Positions 23,228-29,971 of a stretch of DNA of 29,971 nucleotides are shown one piece after another. The position numbers were made by a program, and so were the translations under genes. A model generated the notes under the pieces. The model had not been told where the DNA came from. It saw only the letters and a program-made list of their open reading frames with translations, and searched no databases. The stretch is from Sphingomonas sp. 32-62-10 (GTDB lineage: Bacteria > Pseudomonadota > Alphaproteobacteria > Sphingomonadales > Sphingomonadaceae): assembly GCA_002280555.1 (NCBI GenBank), contig NCEE01000029.1, positions 1-29,971 on the forward strand, in the 5' to 3' direction. Numbering within the stretch: the first letter of the stretch is position 1; each line of letters begins with the position of its first letter.

Positions 23228-24052
23228 CTAGATCCTATTGCTTCCCGGATACGCAAACAGCACGTCTCCCCCCGCCGCCACATCGATCCGCGTCTGGTCG
23301 CGCAGCATCAGGCATTGTCCCGCCTGCCACGGCACATCGTCGGCAACGCCGTGCCCCGCGAGCGGCACCAGCCATCCCGGCACGTCGACCGGCAGCGACA
23401 CATGATGCTCGCCTGCGGCCCAGCGTTCGAGCACGAATTTGGGCCCTTCCGCCAAGATGTTGCGCCCAGGTGCCACCTCGCCGGGTGCTGCCTGTGCCAC
23501 GAACGGCTCCGCCTGCGACACGGCAACCCCGGCATCGAGATGCAATTCACGCGGGCGACCATAATCATAAAGCCGATAGGTCAGATCGACATTCTGCTGG
23601 ACCTCGACCAGCGTGATACCAGCGCCGATCGCATGGACGGTACCGGCCGGTGAATAGAAATAATCACCTGCCTTGACCGGTTTCCAGTCGAGGAGCTCAA
23701 CGATCGATCCATCCAGCGCCGCTGCGCGCAGGGCATTGACCTCAACCGGGGCAAGGGTGCCCAGCGCGATCGTTGACTCCGGCTCGGCCGCCAGGATCAC
23801 CCATGCCTCATCCTTGCCGCGCGGATAACCAGCGGCGCGCGCCGCGCTATCATCGGGATGCACCTGAACCGACAATTTTTCGCTGGTAAACAGATATTTG
23901 ATGAGCAGATCGGGCGCCACATCACCCGGTGCCTCGAACCAGACTTCTCCGACTGGCGCACCGTCCGACGCCGGATCGGCAAAGCCTGGCCACAAACTGT
24001 GGCGGCCCCAGGGCTTTTCGACGCGTTTGGTGGTGAGCAGGGTGGCAGTCAT
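23228..24052 (-). CDS. manA: Class I (short-form) mannose-6-phosphate isomerase
   Basis: The product has 274 residues, a single cupin-type catalytic core plus C-terminal half without the extra domains of the 390-residue enteric enzyme. It interconverts fructose-6-phosphate and mannose-6-phosphate, the entry to GDP-mannose. The motif LSVQVHPDD gives His65 as a zinc ligand. GKDEAWVIL supplies Glu82, and SPAGTVHAIG supplies His140. VEVQQNVDLTYRLYDYGR is the diagnostic YRlyDy segment. It heads the minus-strand operon with a calycin-like gene and a GT4 gene. It is divergent from bamD, with about 145 bases of shared upstream region. Confidence 0.92.
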   Translation of the reverse strand: MTATLLTTKRVEKPWGRHSLWPGFADPASDGAPVGEVWFEAPGDVAPDLLIKYLFTSEKLSVQVHPDDSAARAAGYPRGKDEAWVILAAEPESTIALGTLAPVEVNALRAAALDGSIVELLDWKPVKAGDYFYSPAGTVHAIGAGITLVEVQQNVDLTYRLYDYGRPRELHLDAGVAVSQAEPFVAQAAPGEVAPGRNILAEGPKFVLERWAAGEHHVSLPVDVPGWLVPLAGHGVADDVPWQAGQCLMLRDQTRIDVAAGGDVLFAYPGSNRI

Positions 24053-24196
24053 GATTGATCTTTACTCCGACGAGATGCCTGAAACAGAGAACGCCCGTCC
24101 CTGCCACATGATCCCCGGATCCGCCAAGCGCGAGCGATGGCGCCGCACTTGAACTTGCCACACGAAAAACATTGTTCGCCGCTAGCTTGCTCGGCT

Positions 24197-25009
24197 ATGA
24201 CATCATCCATGCGTAAAACCCTGTCCCCCTTCGCCACGCTCGCGCTGATCATTGCGGGTTCCTTGACCATTGCCGGCTGCGCCGGTGGGAAGAGCAAGGG
24301 GGATCTGCCCTATGTCGCGCGCGACGTTGGTACGCTCTATTCTGCGGCCAAGACCCGGCTCGACCAGAATCGCTATCAGGAAGCCGCCGCGCTTTTCGAT
24401 GAAGTCGAACGCCAGCACCCCTATTCGATCTGGGCACGACGGGCGCAGCTGATGGGGGCTTTCGCTTATTATCTGAACGCCGATTACGCCAAATCGATCG
24501 AATCCGCGCAGCGCTTTTTGTCGGTCCACCCCGGCAATCGCGATGCGCCTTATGCCTATTATTTGATCGCGCTCGGCTATTATGAGCAGATCTCTGACGT
24601 GACGCGCGATCAGCGGATCACCCAACAGGCCCTTGATGCGCTTGGCGAACTGCAGCGCCGCTATCCACAAACGAAATTTGCCGCCGATGCCCGACTGAAG
24701 ACCGATCTGGTCCGCGACCATCTGGCCGGCAAGGAAATGCAAGTCGGTCGTTTTTACGAAGAACGCGGCGACTGGCTCGCCGCATCGATGCGCTTCCGCC
24801 ATGTGGTCGAGGATTATCAGACGACGACGCACGTTCCCGAAGCGTTGATGCGGCTGACCGAAACCTATCTCGCGCTTGGCGTGCCCGAAGAAGCGAAGAA
24901 AACCGCCGCCGTACTTGGTGCCAACTATCCCGGCACGGACTGGTACGAACGCGCGTATAAGCTGATGGGCGAGTATAAGCCCCGCCCGGTCGAGAAGGCC
25001 GGCCTTTAA
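24197..25009 (+). CDS. bamD: Outer membrane protein assembly factor BamD (lipoprotein)
   Basis: The product has 270 residues. A lipoprotein signal peptide ends in LTIAGC, so Cys28 would be acylated and the protein anchored to the inner leaflet of the outer membrane. The TPR-like fold is clear: AAKTRLDQNRYQEAAALFDE, VERQHPYSIWARRAQLMGAF, then SAQRFLSVHPGNRDAPYAYY and the later FYEERGDWLAASMRF and GVPEEAKKTAAVLGANYPG. BamD works with BamA to insert beta-barrel proteins. ATG 24197 is used; ATG 24209 (MRKTLSP) is equally possible and neither has a Shine-Dalgarno sequence. It precedes recN, as usual in alphaproteobacteria, but lpxC is not directly upstream here. Confidence 0.93.
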   Translation: MTSSMRKTLSPFATLALIIAGSLTIAGCAGGKSKGDLPYVARDVGTLYSAAKTRLDQNRYQEAAALFDEVERQHPYSIWARRAQLMGAFAYYLNADYAKSIESAQRFLSVHPGNRDAPYAYYLIALGYYEQISDVTRDQRITQQALDALGELQRRYPQTKFAADARLKTDLVRDHLAGKEMQVGRFYEERGDWLAASMRFRHVVEDYQTTTHVPEALMRLTETYLALGVPEEAKKTAAVLGANYPGTDWYERAYKLMGEYKPRPVEKAGL

Positions 25010-25054
25010 TCCGGTCGGGCGCGATGCGACCGTTGCACCCATGATGATCAATCC

Positions 25055-26719
25055 GTGCTGAACGCCCTTTCGATCCGCGATGTCGTGTTGATCGAAGCAC
25101 TCGACCTCGATTTCGGGCAGGGTCTGGGGGTGCTCACCGGGGAAACCGGCGCAGGCAAATCAATTCTGCTCGATGCGCTGGGACTGGCGCTTGGCGCGCG
25201 CGGCGAAACATCGCTGGTGCGGCAGGGCACGGCACAGGCCGTCGTCACCGCGAGCTTCGATCCGCCCGCGATCGGCACCCCGGTCGCTGGTTTGCTTGAG
25301 CTTAATGGCATTGATTTCGATCCCGGCGAACCATTGTTGATCCGGCGTATCGTCAAGGCCGATGGCGGCAGCCGCGCCTTCATCAACGATTCGCCGGCGT
25401 CCGCGTCGCTGCTGCGCGATCTTTCGGGGCATCTGGTGGAAATCCACGGCCAACATGACGATCGCGGGCTGCTGAACCCGCGCGGCCATCGGGCGCTGCT
25501 CGATGCGTTCGGACGGATCGATACTATCCCCGTCGCCCTCGCTCACCGCGCAATGCATGCCGCCCAGACCGCGCTCGATGAAGCCCGCGCTGAACTCGAT
25601 GCCGCCGCGCGCGACCGTGAATGGCTCGATCACGCCGTCGCCGAACTCACTACGCTTGCTGCCGAACCGGGCGAGGAGGAAATCCTCGCCACCCGCCGCC
25701 AGGGAATGCAGCGCGGAGAAAAAATTGCGGGCGATCTGCAGGCGATCGCTGATCTGCTTGACGGATCGGAAGGCGGCCTTGCCCGGCTGCGTCAGGCCGC
25801 GCGGGTGCTTGATCGGATTGCGGGCGACCATGAAGCGTTAGGCGAAGCGCTCGCGGCAGTCGACCGGGCGATCAGCGACGGGGCACTCGCGCAGGAAAAG
25901 GTCGACGCGGCGGCCTTTGCGCTGGCGTTCGATCCGGCCCAATTGGAGGCCGACGAGACGCGGCTATTTGAACTGCGAGCAGTGGCGCGCAAGCACCGGG
26001 TCCAACCTGATGATCTGGCCGCACTGACACAGGAACTGACTGAAAAGCTTGAGCGGATCGAAAGCGGGGGTGCGGGCATTGCTGCGCTAGAACGCGCGCT
26101 CGCGGCGGCGAAAAGCGATTACAACGGCCAAGCCGATTTGTTGACCAAAGCCCGGACTGATGCCGCCGCCCGGCTAGACGCAGCGGTCAAGGGCGAGCTT
26201 GCCCCACTTAAACTCGATGCTGCCCGCTTCCGCACCGTCGTCGCGCCGCTGGGCGAGGACAATTGGGGGCCGGCCGGCAAGGACCGGGTGGAGTTCGAAA
26301 TTTCGACCAACCCCGGTGCCCCGTTTGCGCCGTTGATCAAGATCGCCTCGGGCGGCGAACTCTCCCGCTTCATTCTGGCGATGAAAGTCAGCCTTGCCGA
26401 ACAGGGCGGGGCGGCAACGATGATCTTCGACGAGATCGATCGGGGCGTGGGCGGCGCGGTGGCGAGCGCGATCGGCGAACGGCTCGCGCGGCTGGCGGAG
26501 CGCACACAGTTGCTCGTCGTTACGCACAGCCCGCAGGTCGCGGCGCGCGGGCAGCATCATCTGCTGATCGCCAAGAGCCATGACGGCACCGTCACCCGCA
26601 CCGGCGTCCGCACGCTCGACGAGGCCGAACGTCAGGAAGAGATCGCTAGGATGCTCTCAGGCGCGACCGTGACCGATGAGGCGCGCGCACAGGCCGCACG
26701 GTTGCTGGAGGCGGCGTAA
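25055..26719 (+). CDS. recN: DNA repair protein RecN
   Basis: The product has 554 residues and is an SMC-like ATPase in double-strand-break repair. Walker A is GETGAGKS (29-36). The middle, about residues 150-380, is a long Ala/Glu/Arg-rich coiled coil. The ABC signature is SGGELSRFILAMK, and Walker B is MIFDEIDRGVGG, followed by the H-loop VVTHSPQVAARG. The start is GTG 25055, which gives MLNALSIRDVVLIEALDL, the canonical RecN N-terminus. Two nearby ATGs (25041 and 25044) are out of frame. It lies 45 bases after bamD in the same orientation and is probably cotranscribed with it. I see no LexA-type operator in that short gap. Confidence 0.97.
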   Translation: MLNALSIRDVVLIEALDLDFGQGLGVLTGETGAGKSILLDALGLALGARGETSLVRQGTAQAVVTASFDPPAIGTPVAGLLELNGIDFDPGEPLLIRRIVKADGGSRAFINDSPASASLLRDLSGHLVEIHGQHDDRGLLNPRGHRALLDAFGRIDTIPVALAHRAMHAAQTALDEARAELDAAARDREWLDHAVAELTTLAAEPGEEEILATRRQGMQRGEKIAGDLQAIADLLDGSEGGLARLRQAARVLDRIAGDHEALGEALAAVDRAISDGALAQEKVDAAAFALAFDPAQLEADETRLFELRAVARKHRVQPDDLAALTQELTEKLERIESGGAGIAALERALAAAKSDYNGQADLLTKARTDAAARLDAAVKGELAPLKLDAARFRTVVAPLGEDNWGPAGKDRVEFEISTNPGAPFAPLIKIASGGELSRFILAMKVSLAEQGGAATMIFDEIDRGVGGAVASAIGERLARLAERTQLLVVTHSPQVAARGQHHLLIAKSHDGTVTRTGVRTLDEAERQEEIARMLSGATVTDEARAQAARLLEAA

Positions 26720-26747
26720 ATCGGGATAAACCGACCGGGGGAAGGCT

Positions 26748-27125
26748 ATGACCACTGAACCCACTGCCAACACCGGATCGCGCTGGCCCCGCTGGCTCGC
26801 CCTGCCTTTCCTTATCAACGCCGCGCTCTCGATCCCTGGCTCGCTGGCCTATATCATCGCCGCTGCCATGGCATTCGATGCGCCAGGATCGACCAATGAT
26901 CCGACTGCCTGGCTGGGCGCACTGCTGATGCTGTCGACGCCACTGGTCGTGATTACCGATGCAACGATGGCGTATCGCGCCTTTCACAACAATGACGCGC
27001 GCTGGCTGGCGGGCGCGATTGGCCTGTTCGTTGGCTGGTGCCTGTTGCTGTATCTTCTCGTCGGTTTCCCGCCCTATATGGCGTTCCCGGGACCGATGAT
27101 CGTGCTGGCCTATTTCGACGCTTGA
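26748..27125 (+). CDS. Small multi-pass membrane protein of unknown function
   Basis: The product has 125 residues. Three to four hydrophobic segments are visible: about 17-42 (WLALPFLINAALSIPGSLAY), 57-75 (WLGALLMLSTPLVVITDA), and 88-123, which is broken by Pro-rich FPPYMAFPGP. No family motif is recognised. GGGGGAAGG lies just before the ATG, a good ribosome-binding site. The gene is 28 bases after recN on the same strand, so it may ride on the recN transcript. Its 3' end overlaps the opposing VOC gene by 16 bases. Confidence 0.75.
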   Translation: MTTEPTANTGSRWPRWLALPFLINAALSIPGSLAYIIAAAMAFDAPGSTNDPTAWLGALLMLSTPLVVITDATMAYRAFHNNDARWLAGAIGLFVGWCLLLYLLVGFPPYMAFPGPMIVLAYFDA

Positions 27126-27508
27126 TCGGTTTCGCTGCGAATCATCTGACCAAAGGCGAGCAGATTGCCGTCCGGCGCCAAAATCAACAGTTCGCGCTGG
27201 CCATAAGGCTGGTCAACCGGTCCGAAAACATCGTCCTGCGGCAACCGATCGAGCCTCGGCTTCAAGTCGCGATACAGCGCGTCGACATCACGAACATCGA
27301 TGTAATAGGCAAAACGGCGGTTGCCAGGCGGGGCCCCTTGATCTCCGTCAGACTGCATCAGGCGTATGCCGCACCCTTCGCGCTCGATATAGGCATAGCC
27401 CGGCTGGCGGTACGGCACCGTGAAACCAAGTAGATCGCCGAAGAATTCGAGCGCTGCCGCGAGATCGGGCACATGGATGAATGGTGTGATCTGGATGAAG
27501 TTGGGCAT
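27110..27508 (-). CDS. VOC-superfamily (glyoxalase/bleomycin-resistance-like) protein
   Basis: The product has 132 residues. MPNFIQITPFIHVPDLAAAL followed by EFFGDLLGFTVPYRQPGYAY is the first beta-alpha-beta-beta-beta unit, and RRFAYYIDVRDVDALYRDL followed by ELLILAPDGNLLAFGQ is the second. A metal-binding triad is possible with His12 and a late residue, but the usual final Glu is not evident: the last strand reads LLAFGQ. It therefore may be a ligand-binding rather than catalytic member. AAGGAGGGG is an excellent ribosome-binding site seven bases before ATG 27508. It is transcribed against recN-ligA and overlaps the small membrane protein gene tail to tail. Confidence 0.87.
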   Translation of the reverse strand: MPNFIQITPFIHVPDLAAALEFFGDLLGFTVPYRQPGYAYIEREGCGIRLMQSDGDQGAPPGNRRFAYYIDVRDVDALYRDLKPRLDRLPQDDVFGPVDQPYGQRELLILAPDGNLLAFGQMIRSETDQASK

Positions 27509-27553
27509 CGTCCCCTCCTTGAACCGACTCTCGCGCAACGGTAGCGCATCAGC

Positions 27554-29677
27554 ATGACGCCGTCGCTCCCCACTACCGAGTCCGAAGCCGCCGCCGAGCT
27601 TGAGCGCCTTGCCGCCGAGATCGCCTATCACAATGCGCGCTATCACACCGAGGACGCACCCGAGATCAGCGATGCGGATTATGACGCACTCGTCCGTCGC
27701 AACAGCGCGATCGAGGCCGCCTTCCCGCATCTCGTCCGCGCCGATTCGCCGAGCCTAAAGGTGGGAGCCGCCTCCGCCGGGCATCTCGCCAAGGTTGCGC
27801 ATGCCAAGGCGATGATGAGCCTCGATAATGGCTTTTCGGATGAGGACATCGCCGATTTCGACGCCCGCGTGCGGCGTTTCCTGTCGCTTGCCGCCGACGC
27901 CACCGTTGCGCTCACCGCCGAGCCCAAGATCGACGGGCTGTCCTGCTCGCTCCGCTATGAAAAGGGCAGGCTGGTGCAAGCGCTGACGCGCGGCGATGGC
28001 GCGATTGGCGAGGATGTGACCGCCAATGTCCGCACGATCGCCGATATTCCGGACATGCTCACCGGATCCCCGCCTGATGTGTTCGAGGTGCGCGGCGAGG
28101 TGTATATGGCGAAGGCCGATTTCGCGGCACTGAACGCGCGCCTGCTCGCCGAGGCCGATGATCCGGAGAAAGCGCGTCAGTTCGCCAACCCGCGCAACGC
28201 CGCCGCCGGATCGCTCCGTCAGAAGGATGCGAGCATCACGGCAACCCGTCCCTTGCGGTTCCTGGCGCATGGCTGGGGCGAGGCAAGCGCCATCCCCGCC
28301 GACACACAGCTGGGCGTGATGCACGCGATCACCGCCTGGGGCCTGCCGGTCAGCGAGATGCTGATCCGCGTGGAGAACGTGGCCAACGCGCTCGATCACT
28401 ATCGGATGATCGAAACGGCACGTGCCGCGCTCCCCTTCGATATCGACGGCGTGGTCTACAAGGTCGACCGGCTCGACTGGCAAGAACGCCTTGGCGCGGT
28501 GTCGCGCGCGCCGCGATGGGCGATCGCACATAAATTCCCCGCCGAGCGCGCACAGACCACGCTCCGTGCGATCGACATTCAGGTCGGGCGGACCGGCAAG
28601 CTCACCCCGGTCGCGCGATTGGAGCCCGTCACGGTCGGCGGCGTCGTCGTCACCAATGCAACGCTCCACAATGCCGATGAGATTGCGCGGCTGAACGTGT
28701 GGCCGGGCGACACGGTCGTCATCCAGCGCGCGGGGGACGTGATTCCACAAATCGTCGAGAATTTGTCCCGAAACGAGACACGGGGTGCCTGGCCCTTTCC
28801 TGATCACTGCGCCGAATGCGGATCGATTGCGGTGCGCGAGGAGGGCGAGGTCGATATCCGCTGCACCGGCGGGCTGATCTGCCCGGCCCAGCGCGTCGAA
28901 CGGCTCCGTCACTTCGCCAGCCGCGCCGCGCTCGACATCGACGGGCTGGGCGCGACCCAGATCGAAGAATTTGTCCGCGACAGCCTGATCCACGCGCCCG
29001 CCGACATCTTCACGCTCACCGAAGCGCAATTGCTCGAACGCAAGAAGGACGGGCGCGTCTGGGCGGCCAAGCTGATCGCCGCAATCGATGCCAAGCGCAC
29101 GCCCCCGCTCGACCGGTTTCTGTTCGCGCTGGGCATCCGTCATGTTGGCGCGACGACATCGCGTGATCTTGCGCGCCGCTGGACGAGTTGGGCGGGCTTT
29201 GCGGCGATGGTCGAGGCGATGGCCAAAGCCCGTGCCGAGCTAACCCCGGCGCTGGGCGAAACCGACGACAAGTTCCTCGCCCGCGTTGGCAAGCAGCTCG
29301 CCGCGATCGCCGAGACGCCGCAGGTCGGCCCCGAAGTCACGCTGGCGCTGACCGACTTTTTCGCAGAACCGCACAACCAGCAGGTCATCGCCGATCTGCT
29401 CGCGCAGGTGAGGCCCGCCGATGTCACACTGATCACACGCGAATCGCCGGTGAATGGCAAGACCTTGGTATTCACGGGCAATCTCGAATCGATTAGCCGC
29501 GATGAAGCCAAAGCCCAGGCCGAAGCGCTGGGCGCGCGCGTCGCCGGTTCCGTATCAAGCAAAACCGATCTGGTCGTGGCCGGGCCAGGGGCAGGAACAA
29601 AGCTGAAAAAGGCCAGTGATCTGGGCATTCCGGTGATCGACGAAGCTGCGTGGAAGGCCATTGTCGACGGTGTTTAG
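27554..29677 (+). CDS. ligA: NAD-dependent DNA ligase LigA
   Basis: The product has 707 residues and seals nicks in replication and repair using NAD. The N-terminal Ia domain includes YHNARYHTEDAPEISDADYD, which binds the nicotinamide half. The adenylation site is Lys125 in AEPKIDGLS (KxDG). The nucleotidyltransferase core continues with FEVRGEVYM and RNAAAGSLRQKD, and the OB domain with RTGKLTPVARLEPVTVGG. A four-cysteine zinc finger is formed by CAEC and CTGGLIC. Helix-hairpin-helix repeats follow. The last 80 residues form a BRCT domain (GKTLVFTGNLESISRDEAKA). The length is typical. The start at ATG 27554 lies 45 bases from the divergent VOC gene. Confidence 0.97.
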   Translation: MTPSLPTTESEAAAELERLAAEIAYHNARYHTEDAPEISDADYDALVRRNSAIEAAFPHLVRADSPSLKVGAASAGHLAKVAHAKAMMSLDNGFSDEDIADFDARVRRFLSLAADATVALTAEPKIDGLSCSLRYEKGRLVQALTRGDGAIGEDVTANVRTIADIPDMLTGSPPDVFEVRGEVYMAKADFAALNARLLAEADDPEKARQFANPRNAAAGSLRQKDASITATRPLRFLAHGWGEASAIPADTQLGVMHAITAWGLPVSEMLIRVENVANALDHYRMIETARAALPFDIDGVVYKVDRLDWQERLGAVSRAPRWAIAHKFPAERAQTTLRAIDIQVGRTGKLTPVARLEPVTVGGVVVTNATLHNADEIARLNVWPGDTVVIQRAGDVIPQIVENLSRNETRGAWPFPDHCAECGSIAVREEGEVDIRCTGGLICPAQRVERLRHFASRAALDIDGLGATQIEEFVRDSLIHAPADIFTLTEAQLLERKKDGRVWAAKLIAAIDAKRTPPLDRFLFALGIRHVGATTSRDLARRWTSWAGFAAMVEAMAKARAELTPALGETDDKFLARVGKQLAAIAETPQVGPEVTLALTDFFAEPHNQQVIADLLAQVRPADVTLITRESPVNGKTLVFTGNLESISRDEAKAQAEALGARVAGSVSSKTDLVVAGPGAGTKLKKASDLGIPVIDEAAWKAIVDGV

Positions 29678-29890
29678 GCGCTCCGTAGTGTGGTGCCTTT
29701 TTGCAACGCACCATCAAACAAATATGCCACAAACTGGGAGTCTTGGCGGGAGCACTGGTCCTGTCATGGAAGCGAAATAATTTCGATGCATGGGCGGCGA
29801 GGAGTGGTGAAAACACCATCGTTAATATGTTCATCAGCGTCTTAATCGCCACGTAACAACCGCTAAAACAAGCGCCTCAAGGGGAAAATC

Positions 29891-29971
29891 ATGCGTTACC
29901 AACTACTTCTTGGTGCGGCAGCAGCCGCGCTCATTATTCCTGCTGCCGCAGGCGCGCAGGAAACGACGGCG
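29891..29971 (+). CDS. Start of an exported protein (partial)
   Basis: The ATG at 29891 opens a frame to the window edge giving 27 residues: a signal peptide MRYQLLLGAAAAALIIPAAA then GAQETTA. AAGGGGA precedes the start by about five bases. The rest lies outside the window. The signal peptide style is common for sphingomonad TonB-dependent receptors and other envelope proteins, but the class cannot be decided from this. The 213 bases before it, after ligA, hold no gene that I can support; a small hairpin TGGTG-AAAA-CACCA (29805-29818) lies in this leader. Confidence 0.65.
   Translation, partial: MRYQLLLGAAAAALIIPAAAGAQETTA

Noticed and set aside
27755..29143. 462-residue minus-strand ORF opposite ligA
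   Set aside because: Shadow frame of a high-GC conserved gene; composition is Arg/Gly/Asp-rich without fold or family motif.
29694..29717. Possible ligA terminator (TGGTGC ... GCACCA)
   Set aside because: The stem is only six base pairs, the T-run is in the loop rather than after the stem, and no T-tract follows.
29493..29852. 119-residue minus-strand ORF over the ligA end and following gap
   Set aside because: No ribosome-binding site or family pattern; most of it is antisense to the BRCT domain.
29829..29853. Pair of TTAA boxes before the last gene as a CtrA site
   Set aside because: The two TTAA elements are about 16 bases apart, not the seven expected for CtrA.

Overview
The window looks like the chromosome of a high-GC alphaproteobacterium, most likely a sphingomonad (Sphingomonas or a near relative). 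The grounds are the gene orders yajC-secD-secF-Mth938 and bamD-recN-ligA, the HslU C-terminus, the secreted DUF3089 and penicillin-acylase-type enzymes, and two dispersed palindromic repeat types (cores GTCACCCCGG and CTTCGACTTCGCTCAG) that I know from sphingomonad genomes. I assigned taxonomy by recognition, not by a search. I see no transposase, prophage, CRISPR array or plasmid function.

Layout. 1-3292 (+): tail of an HTH regulator, a secreted alpha/beta hydrolase, then a translationally adjacent pair of a DUF898 membrane protein and an M48 metalloprotease. 3293-3550 is non-coding and holds the most unusual signal here: an rRNA-leader-like boxA followed directly by a compact hairpin that can fold as an H-type pseudoknot. 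3551-7182 (+): alpha/beta hydrolase and TPR protein (ATGA overlap), a coupled gloA-gloB pair for methylglyoxal detoxification, and two tandem paralogous cysteine-containing exported proteins. 7233-10151 (-): hslV, an aldo/keto reductase and hslU, with the reductase sitting between the two subunits of the protease. 10152-10419: a near-abutting hslV promoter and a 31-bp perfect inverted repeat. 10420-13728: a membrane-anchored esterase divergent from a penicillin/AHL acylase. 13887-13963 (-): tRNA-Pro(GGG).

14008-15828 (-) is a tightly overlapping operon (YdhR-like protein, zinc alcohol dehydrogenase, PaaI-like thioesterase). It faces a divergent LysR regulator (15941-16813, +), with a perfect ATGC-N11-GCAT LysR-type box between them. 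16913-20234 (+): the SecDF-YajC translocon accessory operon plus an Mth938-like protein. 20311-21513 (+): a DUF3089 hydrolase. 21642-24052 (-): manA, a small calycin-like protein and a GT4 glycosyltransferase. 24197-29677 (+): bamD, recN, a small membrane protein and ligA, with one opposing VOC gene. The last 81 bases begin an exported protein.

Most of the window is housekeeping: protein export, outer-membrane assembly, DNA repair and replication, proteolysis, glyoxal detoxification. Small accessory enzyme cassettes lie between, notably five serine- or Ntn-type hydrolases. Coordinates of starts were adjusted from ribosome-binding sites, overlaps and signal peptides as noted.
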